64,000 nucleotides of DNA, taken from assembly GCA_003427395.1 (NCBI GenBank), contig BFEA01000077.1, positions 422,800 through 486,799 of the forward strand. Reading direction: 5' to 3'. Made by a program: the position numbers and the translations under genes. The stretch is from Chara braunii (lineage: Eukaryota; Streptophyta; Charophyceae; Charales; Characeae). Position 1 is the stretch's first letter; the number at the start of each line of letters is the position of its first letter. The notes under the pieces are model-generated. The model did no database searches, was not told where the DNA came from, and was given only the letters and a program-made list of their open reading frames with translations. Shown here in pieces: positions 33,096 to 44,560 of the stretch.

Positions 33096-33674
33096 GATTT
33101 GTCAATCGACGTTGTCCTTGCCAACTTCGCAGCAGACACCATTCATGACCCGAGACCCTATGTGAAGAAGGGTATGGAATCCCACGAGTACTTTGATTCA
33201 GTCTGGATCTCAGCAACAAAGTATCTTGAGGAAAAGGAAAGAGAGCTTGATGAGAGTGGAACAAAGCTGATCCGTAGCTTCAGACTCAACTTGAAGCTCT
33301 ACACTGACTATCCCAAACCTCCAGTACCCTTTCTTTTTACATATGGCACTTGCTGGGGTGATCTGGTTGACTTGGTCAAGCGGTACATCTCTCTAGCAGA
33401 AATTGAGTACGAGGCAGTGACCGAGCCATCCAAGTTTCGGCATCTCAGGCGAGGGGTTTCTCGCAGTCATATCTCCCTACACTGTGAGAGGAGTTTTGTG
33501 CTATGGTTGACTTCCACATCATGGACCTTGGGTGGAAGTGTTCGGAACTTGCAGGCTTTAGGTGGCTCTATATCCAGAGGTCAGAATATAAGGAGGTACA
33601 TAGGCATGGTTCAAGGCACAAGAGACGTACTGCCAAATGAGAAATTGATGAGGAGGCTCGAGAGGGATGAGTGA
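33096..33674 (+). pseudogene. Module-bearing ORF, homologue of element B extra ORF
   Basis: An open frame of about 192 codons without a clear ATG start. The N-terminus reads IDVVLANFAADTIHDPRPYVKKG then EYFDSVWISATKYL. Element B module 1 reads VVRVDFLERDIYDVRPYIKEG then ETFIWLWEIAAQSI. The order and spacing of V-V..F..D..RPY(V/I)K(K/E)G and F..xW..A agree, so I infer homology. The following part (TYGTCWGDLVDLVKRYISLAEIEYEA) has a fainter counterpart after module 1. The start is probably lost to a frameshift near 33,090. Function unknown. Confidence 0.5.
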
Positions 33675-33974
33675 GAACTCTTTGACGAGTGTTGTTCATC
33701 TGTACATCCCAAGATTATTATGAGTTCTCACTTTTTCCTCATTTATCTTGTCTTTGTCTCAAGTCAGTCGATCCTGCTTCATTTGCATTGACTCTGCTTG
33801 ATAACTGTGTTCTCTAATGATTTTGTCACATTTGTCAAAATTAGTGAATTGACAAAATTGATGCATGCATGACACACTAGAATTTCATGACTATCATTTG
33901 CATGATTTTAGTTGTTCTGAATCAAAATAAAAGATTCCTAAGACTGGGGACCGACGAAAATCGCAATTGAAGGG
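33675..33974. other. A/T-rich spacer
   Basis: T-rich sequence with repeated TTTGTCA and CATTTGCAT phrases. No gene seen. Confidence 0.4.
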
Positions 33975-34125
33975 CCTCGCTCGAAGCCGGACACACACAA
34001 CAGGAAGAAATTAATTTTAATTAATTTTATTTTATTTATCGCAAACAAACAACAAAATCCTCGGTAACAACATGTTGACTTTTTGGTTGCCAGAAGTGGC
34101 CCGGCTCGGAAAAGTGCGACAATGG
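33975..34125 (+). mobile_element. LTR end and primer-site segment, second copy
   Basis: Homologous to 7,290-7,455 over about 150 bp, including the A/T-rich block, AAACAAACAACAAAAT, TGGTTGCCAGAAGTGG at 34,084-34,099 and GAAAAGTGCGACAA. Similarity stops after that. Downstream comes minisatellite DNA instead of element B modules, so this marks another member of the family whose interior begins with tandem repeats, or a truncated copy. Confidence 0.55.
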
Positions 34126-34159
34126 GCCCTCACTCGTGCTATGTGTGTCGTGTCAGTAG

Positions 34160-34680
34160 CGCACACATCAATCAGCGAGCCAGAGTGCACATCCGCCCGC
34201 CATCGATCAGTGAGCCAGAGCGCCCATCTGCTCACCATTGATTAGCGATGCAGCACGCGCATCTGCGGTTCATCGACCAGCAAGCCAGTGCGTGAATCCG
34301 TGCACCATCGATCCGTAAACCAACACAAGTAATGCGTGAGCTATCAATCAGCGAGACATTATTCACATCCATGCGCCATCGATCAGTAAGCCAACATGTG
34401 TAGCTGCGCACTGTTGACTAGCGAGCTAGTACGCATATTTGTGCGCCATCGATCCGCGAGCCAGCACGCACGCACTCTCGATCAGTGAGCCTGTACGGAC
34501 ATCCATGCGCCATCAATCTGCGAGCCAGCACGAGCAACTGCACGCTCTTGATGAGCGAGTCAATGCATGCTTCACGCGGTAAACCCAGCGTGCACGTCCA
34601 TGCGCCTTCAATCATTGAGCTCACGCACTCTTCCACGCGCCTTCGCCCATTGAGCTTGCATGCGCCCTTCCCCCTGAAGT
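34160..34680. repeat. Minisatellite 1, about 34-bp unit
   Basis: About twelve or more diverged units of CGCCATCGATCAGCGAGCC followed by AGCACGCACATCC. Unit drift is large. Confidence 0.75.
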
Positions 34681-34879
34681 CTATGCGTTTACTAAGGGGA
34701 TAGGGACTAGGAATCAGCGCGCTCATGTATGTGCTACAAGATTGGGACTTGGGGCCAGTGTGCCTGCATATACGTCACGATGTTCAAACTAGGAGCCTGC
34801 TCACTTACACACTCATCGTGAGATTGGAACTTGGAGCTTGCGTGCCGCTATCTGCCCTGCAGGATCGGAGTTGCCATTA

Positions 34880-35190
34880 TAGTGCACGCCCAAGCTCATA
34901 CTTGTTGATTTCTTGCGCCCCAAAGCTCAGACTTGCTGATCTAGGGTGCGCCCAAGCTCAAACTTGCTGATTTAGTGCGCGCCACAGCTCAAACTTGCTG
35001 ATTTAGTGCACGCACAAACTCAGACTTGCTGATTTATTGCGCGCCCAAGCTCAGACTTGATGATTTAATGCGGGCCTAAGCTCATAGTTTTGCTGATTTA
35101 GTGCACGCCCCAGTTGAAACTTGCTGATTTAATGTGCGCCCCAACTAGAACTTGTTGATTTAGTGCGTGCCCAAACTCAGACATGATGTT
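34880..35190. repeat. Minisatellite 2, about 31-bp unit
   Basis: About ten units of GCTCAGACTTGCTGATTTAG followed by TGCGCGCCCAA. Confidence 0.85.
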
Positions 35191-35600
35191 TTCGTGCCCC
35201 ACTCGTTTGATGACTCTAGAGCACGCACCCTGTTGGTTTGATGGTTCTAAAGTGCACGCCCCTCAGGTTTGATGGTTCTAAAGTGTGCGCCCCTCTGGTT
35301 TGACGACTCTAGAGCGTGCGTCCTGCTGGTATGATAGTTCGAAAACGCACTCCCCTCTGACTTGGTGATTCAAGAGCACACACCTTGCTGGGTTGATGAT
35401 GTGGGACCGTGCACCCTACAAGTTTGACGATTTCGGGTTTCGCACTACGCTAGTTGTGGACGCAAGACAGCGCATTCCGCCGGTTTGAGGCAGTGGGACT
35501 GCGCATCTTGTTGGTTTGACGATTCGGGCCCGCGCGCTCGATTGGTTTGATTGTTAGGGATTGTACGCCCGGCTGGTCCGACGGCCAGAGCCTAGAGGCA
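35191..35600. repeat. Minisatellite 3, about 38-bp unit
   Basis: About nine units of GGTTTGATGGTTCTAAAGTG followed by CGCGCCCCTCT. The junction with minisatellite 2 is gradual and both share GCGCGCCC, so one probably arose from the other. Confidence 0.7.
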
Positions 35601-35900
35601 ACATGTTCTGAGGATGTGCTTTATGTTTTGACCTGGCGCACCTTATTGGGATTGATACCGAGTGCCTGCTGGAGTGATTAGGCAACTCGTTCTTGTTGAC
35701 TTGACTCCTTGCTGTCTAGTCCCTGCACGTACGGTATTTGCGCAATCGAGTCCCAGTGCATATGGTAATTTCTGGTCGGTCCCTGCATTGGCGATACTTT
35801 GCTGATTAGTCCTCTCCTGTGACGGTATCGGCGATTTCAATTATTTCGGACCCCTTGCTGCGGAGAATCGGAGATACTCTTATGGTATTTGCCCTTATTG
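35601..35900. other. Degenerate spacer between minisatellites
   Basis: Loose echoes of TCCCTGCA..GGTATTTGCG; possibly a fourth, worn-out repeat. No gene. Confidence 0.4.
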
Positions 35901-36440
35901 CTATATTGAGTTGTTGGTTGTTGTTCAGCCGGGCCCATTGAGAAGGACCCCTACATTGAGTTGCTTGTTGTTGTTTAGCCGGGCCCATTCATGTGGGCCC
36001 CTACATAAAGTTGTGGATTGCTGTTCAGCCAGGCCGATTCAAGCGGGCCCCTACATTGAGTCGCTGGTTGTCATTTTGTCGAGCCCCTACATTGAGTTGT
36101 TGCTTGCTGTTCAACCGAACCCATTTAGGCGAACCCCTATATTGAGTTGCTGGTGTTGTTCAGTCGGTCCCATTCAGGCGGATCCCTACACCTAGTTGCT
36201 GATTGCTGTTCAACTGGGCCCATTCAGGCAGGCCCCTACATTGAGTCAATGGTTGCTATTCAACCGGGCGCACTCAGGCGGGCCAAGACATTAAGTTGCG
36301 GTTGATTTTAGTCAAGCCGCTTTCAGATGGGCCAGACATTTAGTTGACTCCGCTGATTTAACCAAGCCTATTAAAGCGGGCCTGTTCATTAAGTTGCCAC
36401 CATTCAAATCCTATTTAGGCGGGTTTATTCATCGAGTTGA
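35901..36440. repeat. Minisatellite 4, about 48-bp unit
   Basis: About nine units of TTGTTCAGCCGGGCCCATTC, then AGGCGGGCCCCTACATTGAG, then TTGCTGG. The period allows a frame to stay open (35,911-36,195) because units have a multiple of three bases. That frame is not a gene. Confidence 0.8.
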
Positions 36441-36500
36441 TGCTAGCTTTCCCCCTATCACCGGGACACTGCTGATTGGTCGGATCACTCAGGGAGCTGG

Positions 36501-37430
36501 TTGATACCATATTTGCAGGCTAGCCAAACTCGCACATCAGCATGTTGTCGCCCCAAAGTGGGAAAGGCTCGTGGAGAAACTTCGATATGGCTATGCTGGA
36601 TATCAGGCTTTTACCATCAGAACAAACGAGTCCCTCACATCAAGATATATGTTGGTGGTCACTTACTGTGTGAGAGAAGCCAGACATCAAGTGAAGGGGG
36701 CGACTTGCAACAGGAGTGACGACTATATTTTCCGCAGGGAGAGCTACTGGAGGGAACACTGCTACATGAAGTGTTTCCCCAAGTTCCCTCTCCGCCCAAT
36801 AGTGCTCTTTTAAACTTCGATGGTTGTAATCCAAGACCCCTCGGCCAAGGCGGCAGCAAGGAAAAAAGACGTAAGGATAAAAGGATTATGAGCAAGGTGG
36901 CTAGATCCGGGATACCTATCACCACTTGCTTGCAGAGGAAAGAGACAGACAATTCGGATCAGGAGCCTTGTTCCCTGAGCGATATTGACTTTGGGGATTG
37001 CTTCAACTACGACACTTACAGGGATTGAGTTCACTTGGTACTGAGTGGACTCTTGACGACTTGCAACATTGGCTACCGGGACAAGGCACAGGCGAAGGGC
37101 GGTCATATGATGGATTGTGTATCTTTTAGCGCACTATCTACTCGAAAGAGATTTATCGGGCTTTCACATGTCAGGAGAACCCAAGACGGAGGAGGTAGCC
37201 AGCCCTTCTAGAGGAAAGAGACCAATCCCTTATCTTAGGGATAGCGACAATCACCTTGTGGGAGCAGACTTTTCTATGCAGGCTTTTCAGAACCCCCTTT
37301 ATGCAGACCGCTTTCAAGGGGGCATTGAGATCCTGATCGAAGCGATATGTGACATTTCATTGGCTAAGGAACTTTATCTCATGAGTGTTGCGGTTTACGA
37401 GATGACGAGGTCCATGACTTACATTCTGTA
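36501..37430 (+). pseudogene. Coding relic, possible third copy of the module gene
   Basis: 36,571-36,810 reads EKLRYGYAGYQAFTIR ... MLVVTYCVREARHQVKG ... DDYIFRRESYW. This is weakly like module 1: (E/K)xxxYxY, VV, (D/Q)V(R/K), F..xW. The same frame, after stops, opens again at 37,117-37,428 with PIPYLRDSDNHLVGADFSMQ and EILIEAICDISLAKELYLMS. In another frame 36,771-37,025 reads a Lys/Arg then Asp-rich tail (SLSDIDFGDCFNYDTYRD). The frames probably belong to one gene broken by indels. Product unknown. Confidence 0.35.
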
Positions 37431-37512
37431 GATGGACCCGACAACATCATTGGACATCAACTATGTGGTTTAGATGGACCCGACAACATCATTGGACATC
37501 AACTATGTGGTT
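37429..37512. repeat. Exact 42-bp tandem duplication
   Basis: Two identical 42-bp copies (37,429-37,470 and 37,471-37,512), each TAGATGGACCCGACAACATC onward. Perfect identity means a recent event. Confidence 0.9.
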
Positions 37513-38560
37513 TCAGACTCCAGAGTCTATTGCCACCCATGTACTCAATGACGAGGGAGAGCGGCGCGTACCGGAGGCGGAGTCCCGAACAACCCCGTCG
37601 ACTCACGAGGGGGTACCACTACTGATCCTTAACTGAGGTCAATTCTATCGGTTACAAAGATATACTTGGGCACAATCATTATTATGATTTCTCAGTGACC
37701 ACAACCCTTCGATGGTTGTCTCCTTCATTCCTTGTGTACTACGTTTCATTCTCTGGTCTCCGGTCATGGTCTTACAGAGTTGACTCTTGTTCTCCTCGTC
37801 TTGCACATGTTCTTTGTCTAGTGATGTATGACATGAATGATTATTTCCTTCATTCCTTTTAATTCTTAGGTCACACTCAAAACCATCTAAGACCTCCCTA
37901 AGAAGGGACTCCAGTGACTTTGAGTCTGACTTTTGCACGAAGTCGGGTGCAGGCGACAAAACCAAACGCCTCACTGTAGATTGTGTCGCCACCAACATGA
38001 GGGATGGTGCTATCTATTCGACCAAATTACTGAGAGATTGAGTTGAATATATATTTATTTAATATTGAGACTTGACAAAAGTCATGCGTGACAGTCTGCC
38101 GATACACCAACCCACTCAGTACGGGGAGGAACACCGAACTCGAAGCGGTGGCGGTGGTGGGAGCACGACACCGGGTCGTTAGGGTAGTGTATGTAGAAAG
38201 ACATTTCGGTTAGTCTGGTAAGCATTGACGCAGATCACAACTTGCGATCTGAGCATTAGCATATGTCATGCTACCATGGTGCCATCTTGAGGTGACACCC
38301 CTTGGGTCCTCGCAATCCATCTGATTTCCCAATGGATGAGTATTCCTGGCACCTTCTGAGGCCTGGCCACCACCCTCTACTACACTGTGGGCACTTAAAA
38401 AAAGAAAAAAAGAAAAAAAAAAAGCAACTCATGATTCGTGAAAGTACTAATTTTGAATAGGAGAGAGTAAAGTCTCAACTTCAGACAAAAAAAAAGTAAT
38501 ATTGAAGCTAAAGAAGATAAGATAGGCTGAAACTTATCTCAAACACAAGTAATTCAAAGT
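37513..38560. other. No gene recognised
   Basis: Mixed sequence with an A-rich patch at 38,396-38,424. A 117-codon minus-strand frame (37,645-37,998) shows no recognisable domain. Not enough to call a gene. Confidence 0.35.
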
Positions 38561-38569
38561 CTTGATAGT

Positions 38570-39320
38570 TTCAGGAGAATATCTAGGAGGTCCCAAGAAA
38601 ACTAGTCAGTTCCAAGTAGTCCCAACTATAGTCTCTATAGTACCAGTTGATCCCGGAGTAGTTCCAGTCATACAACCTGGTCCCAGTGTAGTACCAACTA
38701 TCAGATGAATATGAATATGAACCCAAAGGAAGTCGAAGTTCAAAAATAGTTAAAAGACTACATCCTTAGCTTAGAAACAGTACCAAACTGTCCGAAGGGT
38801 ACCACATAGTTCAACATGTTGGTCCAAATGGTCCAAACGGTCCCACTACAGTCTCAGTTGACGAAAACAGTCGCATATATATCATAGACATTTCCATTTG
38901 CCTCATAGTATCACCAAACCTTTACTTACAGCTCCAATAGGTCCCACAAAATAGTATCATTAATCCCAAATGGGTTCCAAATAGTTCCAGTTAATCCCAA
39001 GGCAGTCGAAAGAGGTACCACGTGACCAAAGTTAGTCCTAAGGCAATCCCAATAATACCAAGTGGTCCCAAGCGGTCGTTGGTGGTCCCAAGGAGGTCCC
39101 AACACGTCCCGTCTAAGTAGTCTCACATAATCCAAAAAGGTTATGAAGTGACAAGGACAGTCCTAGGAGAGTCCAACAATTCCAAAACAGCCTCCGAATG
39201 AGTACAACGGCCTTCAACAGTCCCGGAATTAACTCCGTTCAACTTCAAATAGTCCTCGTGGTACCAGATGGTCCCAGAAGGGCCACAAAGTGGTGCCAGC
39301 CTTCCCACCATGCACAATAG
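38570..39320. repeat. Degenerate short tandem repeat (GTCCCA)
   Basis: Dozens of copies of GTCCCA or GTTCCA followed by A(A/G)xAGT, at roughly 12- to 24-bp spacing, all in one orientation. Reading frames inside are short and repetitive. Confidence 0.7.
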
Positions 39321-40330
39321 ATCCAAATGCTATGAACATAAGCGGAATCTCCAAAGAGTAGTGTCCCAACCTCCTCCCAAGCGAGTACCAAGCTTAGTTT
39401 CACCTACATGCAATAATAGGATACCTCAAACTGTCACCTGCCATGCACACCTTGCCCGTAAACCGATGTAGTCTCATCCCAACCTAAATCCACATTCAAA
39501 ATAATAATATGTGGGCCAATGTACCAAAATCTGTCTCAGATGTCATCGTGCCAACCCCAAAAAATAACATAGCTTGCAGGGTGCCTGCATTCTCAAGCCA
39601 ATTACATCACCCAACTGGATGTCGAAACTAGGATAGAAAAAAAAAAACAATCTAGACCCTGGTTGAAAAACGAAGTCCAAAAACCAGGATAGAAAAAAGG
39701 CCATGGTACGATTGGGTGGTCCCAAAGTAGCCCCAATAGCCTAGGCACCATCCTGGAACTGGGGCAGAGTGCTCCACCCCCTGGCTGCCTGGCTTCCTCT
39801 AGCACCTCCTCCAGCTCCAACCAACCTTTTAGCCCTCCACCAGCTCTAGCAAGCCTCCCAACACCTCCTGCAGCTCCAGTAGAGCTCCCACAACTTCACT
39901 ACTGCCTTGAGAGGGTATGACGACAGTCCGACAATATGAGTGCATCGTGAGACAACTGTTGCATGAGGCTGGAGAGTTGCTGTCGTAACTCCAGCCCCAC
40001 ACAATTTTCTCGAGGCACTGGACCCTAAATCTTAGCCGAGGTCAAAGGCTCAAAAAGCTGCACAGGCCACACATTGAGGGAAGAGGCAGGTATCCCTACT
40101 ATCTCCATTTTTTTGGTAATAGCTGAGAGACTTGCATTTTTTTAAGCATTCATTACTATATTACTCTTCTTAAAGAAATGGAGGGTCTCACGGGAAGCAT
40201 ATTTCCGAGTTGGGCCCACATTCGGGCCCAGTGCAGGGCAATCCACATCAGAAACTGGTTTACTTTTGTTTTCCCCCTTTTGCTGCAAGTCGTGTCTCGG
40301 GGTTAGACGATGGATGTTCGTATATAGCAG
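39321..40330. other. No gene recognised
   Basis: Contains CTCCAGCTCC-type repeats at 39,790-39,890 and A/T-rich DNA. No coding evidence. Confidence 0.35.
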
Positions 40331-41369
40331 AGTATTGCATAATTTTCACACGCATGCATAGCAAAACATATGATTAATATGTGCAAATCCAAAGGCATCA
40401 TTCCATAGTTTTCATAGGAGGGAAGGGAAGAGAGGAGAGGAAGAGAAGAGGAGAAGAGAGAAGAGCGAAGAGAGGAGAAGAGAAGAGGAAAGGTCGAGGG
40501 AAGAAGATGACGACCTCTGTGAAAATCACTACGATAAGTCAACGTAAGGATCCTATCAGCAAAGATTCCTCAAAGAGAAAAAGGGGGAAGAACAGTAAAA
40601 GAAGAAGGAGGCAAGAAGAAACCACTATGAAAGACGTTTCGTTAGTGTCACGATCTACAACCCTCCAACTATGGTATGATTGCTACAACGGTTACTGCGT
40701 GAAATACTGGAGTATTGCATAATTTTCACATGCATGCATAGCAAAACACGTGATTAACATGCACAAATCCAAACGCATAACTCCATAGTTTTCATAGGAG
40801 GGAAGTGAAGAGAGGAGAGGAAAAGAAGAGGAGAAGAGAGAATAGAGAAGAGAGGAGAAGAAAAGAGGAGAGGTCGAGGGAAGAAGATGACGGCCTGTGT
40901 GAAAAGCACTACGATAAGTCAACATAAGCATCCTATCAGCAAAGATTCCTCAAAGAAAAAAAAAGGAAAGAACTGTAAGAGAAGAAGGAGGCAAGAAGGA
41001 ACCACTATGAAAGACGTTTCGTCAGTTTCACAATCCACAACCACCCAACTATAGTATAATTGCTACACCGGTTACTGCGTGAAATACTAGAGTATTGCAT
41101 AATTTTCATACGCATGCATAGCAAAACATGTGATTAACATACACAAATCCAAAGGTATCATTTCATTGTTTTCATAGGAGGGAAGAGAAGAGAGGAGAAA
41201 AAAAGAAGAGAGGTCGATGGAAGAAGATGACGACCTCTATGAAAAGCACTACGATAAGTCAACATAAGGATCCTATCAATAAAGATTCCTCAAAGAAAAA
41301 AGGGGGAAGAACAGTACGAAAAGGATGCAAGAAGGAACCACTGTGAAAGGCGTTTAGTCAGTGTCACGA
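40331..41369 (+). repeat. 380-bp tandem repeat with purine tract
   Basis: Units begin AGTATTGCATAATTTTCAC at 40,331, 40,711 and 41,091 (period 380). Each contains CGCATGCATAGCAAAACA, a purine-only tract of 60-90 bases (GGAGGGAAG..GAGAGGAGAAG) and GAAGAAGATGACG. The third unit is cut at 41,369 by the giant LTR element. Its missing end and a fourth unit start are at 60,350-60,470. Confidence 0.9.
41366..41369. repeat. Target duplication, left (ACGA)
   Basis: ACGA before the 5' LTR equals ACGA at 60,350-60,353 after the 3' LTR. The surrounding target sequence (GTGTCACGA / ACGACCCACGGCCAACCAAC) reconnects within the 380-bp repeat unit. Usual size is 5 bp, of which the fifth base no longer matches. 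Confidence 0.6.
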
Positions 41370-41381
41370 TGTTGGTGCAAA

Positions 41382-41400
41382 TACCCTTAGAAGGGTATCC
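41382..41400 (+). repeat. Hairpin at the LTR 5' end
   Basis: ATACCCTT..AAGGGTAT, about a dozen bases inside the LTR end. The same hairpin with different loop bases (AC, AG, ACG) is in all three LTRs, at about 20,352 and 53,177 in the others. Confidence 0.7.
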
Positions 41401-41739
41401 GCCCTGGTTTTCGCAAGTGATAGAAAATAAGGTTGGCTTAAAAGTCTGAGTACACCGCGCGAGTCGTGGTTGTGTCTGTTATTTACGTTGACTAAATGGT
41501 TGACTAGAGTAGAGAGTGTGTGGGCGCGCATACTTAAGACGCGCGTGATCGCTTTTCTTGTTGATGATTGAAGAGTTGACGCGGTTGCCGGCCAAATTTT
41601 TAGTTCTGACTAAATTAAGATTGAAAAGTTGTCTAATGATTGGAATGCCCGAGCGCGATATGTGCGTACGTACGGAGGACGACATCAACAAGAATGTGAC
41701 TTTGGAACGTTTCAGTAGGCCCGCGCGTTACACAGTACC

Positions 41740-41753
41740 CGCTTATATAAGCG
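41740..41753 (+). promoter_or_regulatory. Palindromic TATA box, 5' LTR
   Basis: CGCTTATATAAGCG, 373 bp from the LTR start. Its position is conserved to within 2 bp in the three LTRs. Predicted start of transcription is near 41,775, which makes U3 only about 0.4 kb and R plus U5 about 7 kb. Confidence 0.65.
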
Positions 41754-44560
41754 TTCGTCAATGATAAGCCCAACCTTGGACGTTGCACTATTGGTTGTGG
41801 TAACAAACTTTCATTAGAAGGATTCAGAGATCGGTCAGCGATGGTGTGGGAGCGTGGAAGTGGCGCGAAGGAACCGCGGGGTTGAGGGTCCGACGAGACT
41901 ATCCCCATGGTTTTGTTGCTAGTGGGGTAGCTCGGCGGGACCAAGGCGATATCAGCATTTTGCCATTTTCCTTTTTCTCCCCACCATGCGGTTCTGCCTT
42001 TTAAAATTTTTGTTGGTTATTATTTTTATGATTTTATCCTTAGTTTTATTATTATTATTATCATTATTATTATTAGTTTTATGTTTATCCCCTTTCAAGG
42101 CCGGACGCGGGGCTGATTTTAAGAGTCGTCCGGATCCTTGCGTGTCCGGGAAGCTAGTAAAATTTCCATGCCCTACCCGCGATGAAATACGGACCGGTGA
42201 GGTCAACGTGTGAGAGAGTGGTGGGGTCCGTGGTCGTGGTTTCCCTCGCTTCCCACTTGGAGAGCGTCGATGGCCTAAAGTGAAAGGGAATTGAAGAACA
42301 ATCCAAGCGGACCTATGAGGTTGCAGCCTAAGGGTAACAGGGGATGCCGCAGGGGCACGGTCTGCCACCCGTCGTTTACTGTAAGAAGGTTTGAGCGAGA
42401 GCATGCTTGCCGGACCCCACGAGATAGTGGTCTATGCCTGGGCAGCAGTCGGGGCACCAGGCCGGGGTCGAAGTGTGGCCAGTTCATATGGGATCCACTC
42501 CACTTCGGTTTTAAAGTTCACATTTGAATATTTGTTACTACTGGTGAGATCTACATTGGGGCCCGCTTCGCCTGGAACCTTGCTATGAGTCTGCAATAGA
42601 CCCGCAGCCCCGGCTCCGGGACGGCTTATGAATGGGTCGCCCATTAGAGACCTGGAAAGTGGACTACTGTGCCTGAGCAGAGTGAGGCAGAGGGAGCTCA
42701 GGCGGGGCCTTACAGCGATAAGGCACACAATCGTCCGATGGCTGGGCGTAGGTGCATTTAGTAGTTGGTTCCCTTCGAAGTTTCCCTGAGGATAGTTATA
42801 GAAATTAAACAGTTTATGGAAAAAAGTAAGGGCAGAGTCTGCGAAGGATGGGGGACTTTCGTGTGAGTTCTCTGCGGTACTTACGTGCAAAACGCTCCCG
42901 TCGGACCTGGGTATAGGTGGCGAGCGACTAATCGACCGTCTGGACACGGACTCATTCGAAGTTTACCTCACACTCGCGAGACCAGTCGGGCGCATCGGAC
43001 TGCGCTACGGACTGTCGGACTGGTGCCTACTGAATGCGGCGATAGTAGCAGAAAGAGGCGGGGATTTGGAGTTGCGAGAAAGAAAGGTGATGAAAAGGAA
43101 AGCCGAATCTAGCCACGAAGTCGCGCAGGATGCACGCTGGTGGATATGGCGAAGGGAAGAGGATGAGTGTGGTAAGGGAGAGAACCGATAGCGCGGTTGA
43201 TTCTTAACAGAATCAGGTGCGGAGAGATGCGAAATAGGGGTTTCTTCGGAGGGCGAATCAGTTGGTAGCGTTAGTTCCAGTGATAAGTTAGTAGGTAAGG
43301 AGCAGGAAGGAGAATGACCACGCCAAGGAGAAGGGGAAAGTGGTTATGGTGGAAGTAAAAATTCCTTAACTCACCCGTTTCTTGATGAAAATGGGTAAAT
43401 GAAGATCCTAAAGGGGGGCTCTCGAGTACCGCAAGCTTAATGGCGGCCTCGGATTTCATGATAAGAATGCAGGTTCGATACTACGGGAGACATAGGTTGT
43501 GTGCGAGAGGAGCGAATTCGGAGCACAGCGTATTCAGTCATCTTTGAGCGGGGACGTTATTCAACTATTCCTCGAGTTCCTGTGCTCGTTTTTTGGTCAT
43601 CGAGCTCCCCACGTTCGTCGCGTCTGCCATAGCAATCATGGTCGTCATCAGTACCGTAGTTCGTCGTGATATGAGTCTTTCCTTCCCATGGTTTAGCTCC
43701 CCTCACTTGGAATGAACCTGGCCGAGCAATCGGTCAGGTACGTTCATATGCAGGGTACTACAATAGAGAGGAGGAACAACAAAAGAGAGGGAGAGGAAGG
43801 ACAATGCGAGGAAGTTGGAGGTTGTGCAACGTATCTGAGGCCGCACAAGAGGGGAGGGAATCAACGAGCGGTGTGAGCTACCGCGTTCTAATGGAAGCCT
43901 CATGTCTGTTTTATGAGGAGGTGAGCCACAGATGAAGGAGACTTACCTATTAGTCGGTGTGTCGCCCGTCCGAAGTAGGAAGGTGCCGAAGACAAGCCGT
44001 GGAGTTGGAGAGTTACCTGCTGTCGGGGCAACTACCGACCCTACTGACGGAGTAGTAAGGAGGGAGCAGGCCGCGTGGCTTGAAGACTTAGTTCTTGGCT
44101 GGCGTACAACACCTCATGACCGACTAGATCTCGTTGTTGCATTACTACATGAAGAAAGGGGCCCATGATTTGGATTCACAACCCGTGTCTTGAGTTGTAG
44201 CCAATACAGCTCGGACATTGAAGCTCCATCGAGGCTTGGGCATAAGAAGTGAAGGATGCTGTCTGGTGGAGTTGGACTAAGGAGGGCTCAACGGGAGCAG
44301 AGAACTCGTGTGGAGTAGAGAAGCGATAGTTTGGCTGGTTTGAAGTTCCAATGTGGAGATAGACAGTGGGGCATGACATGTCGGCCCCTCCGCGTTCAAG
44401 TTGTAGAGCTCGTTTGGGTCTGGCTTTCAGTATGAGCGTGAGTTGTGAGGGTGCCCGCTTATCGGGACTGCTGTAAGTAGAGAGCCCGCCATTTGTTGCG
44501 AAGGGAACCTCAACAATTAGAGTGCAGTTGCTATTTTGAGGATTGTCGCTGCCTGCTGAG

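Noticed and set aside
33945-34130. 33,975-34,125 considered as the 3' LTR of element B
   Set aside because: It is followed by the primer-site motif, as at a 5' LTR end, and lies 17 kb past the element B integrase.
35911-36195. Plus-strand frame in minisatellite 4
   Set aside because: Open only because most repeat units are a multiple of three bases.
43932-44168. Plus-strand frame in the 5' LTR matching 55,806-56,012 in the 3' LTR (WLEDLVLGWRTTPHDRLDLV)
   Set aside because: Similarity is what the shared DNA predicts; it is not open beyond about 70 codons and is missing in LTR copy 1.
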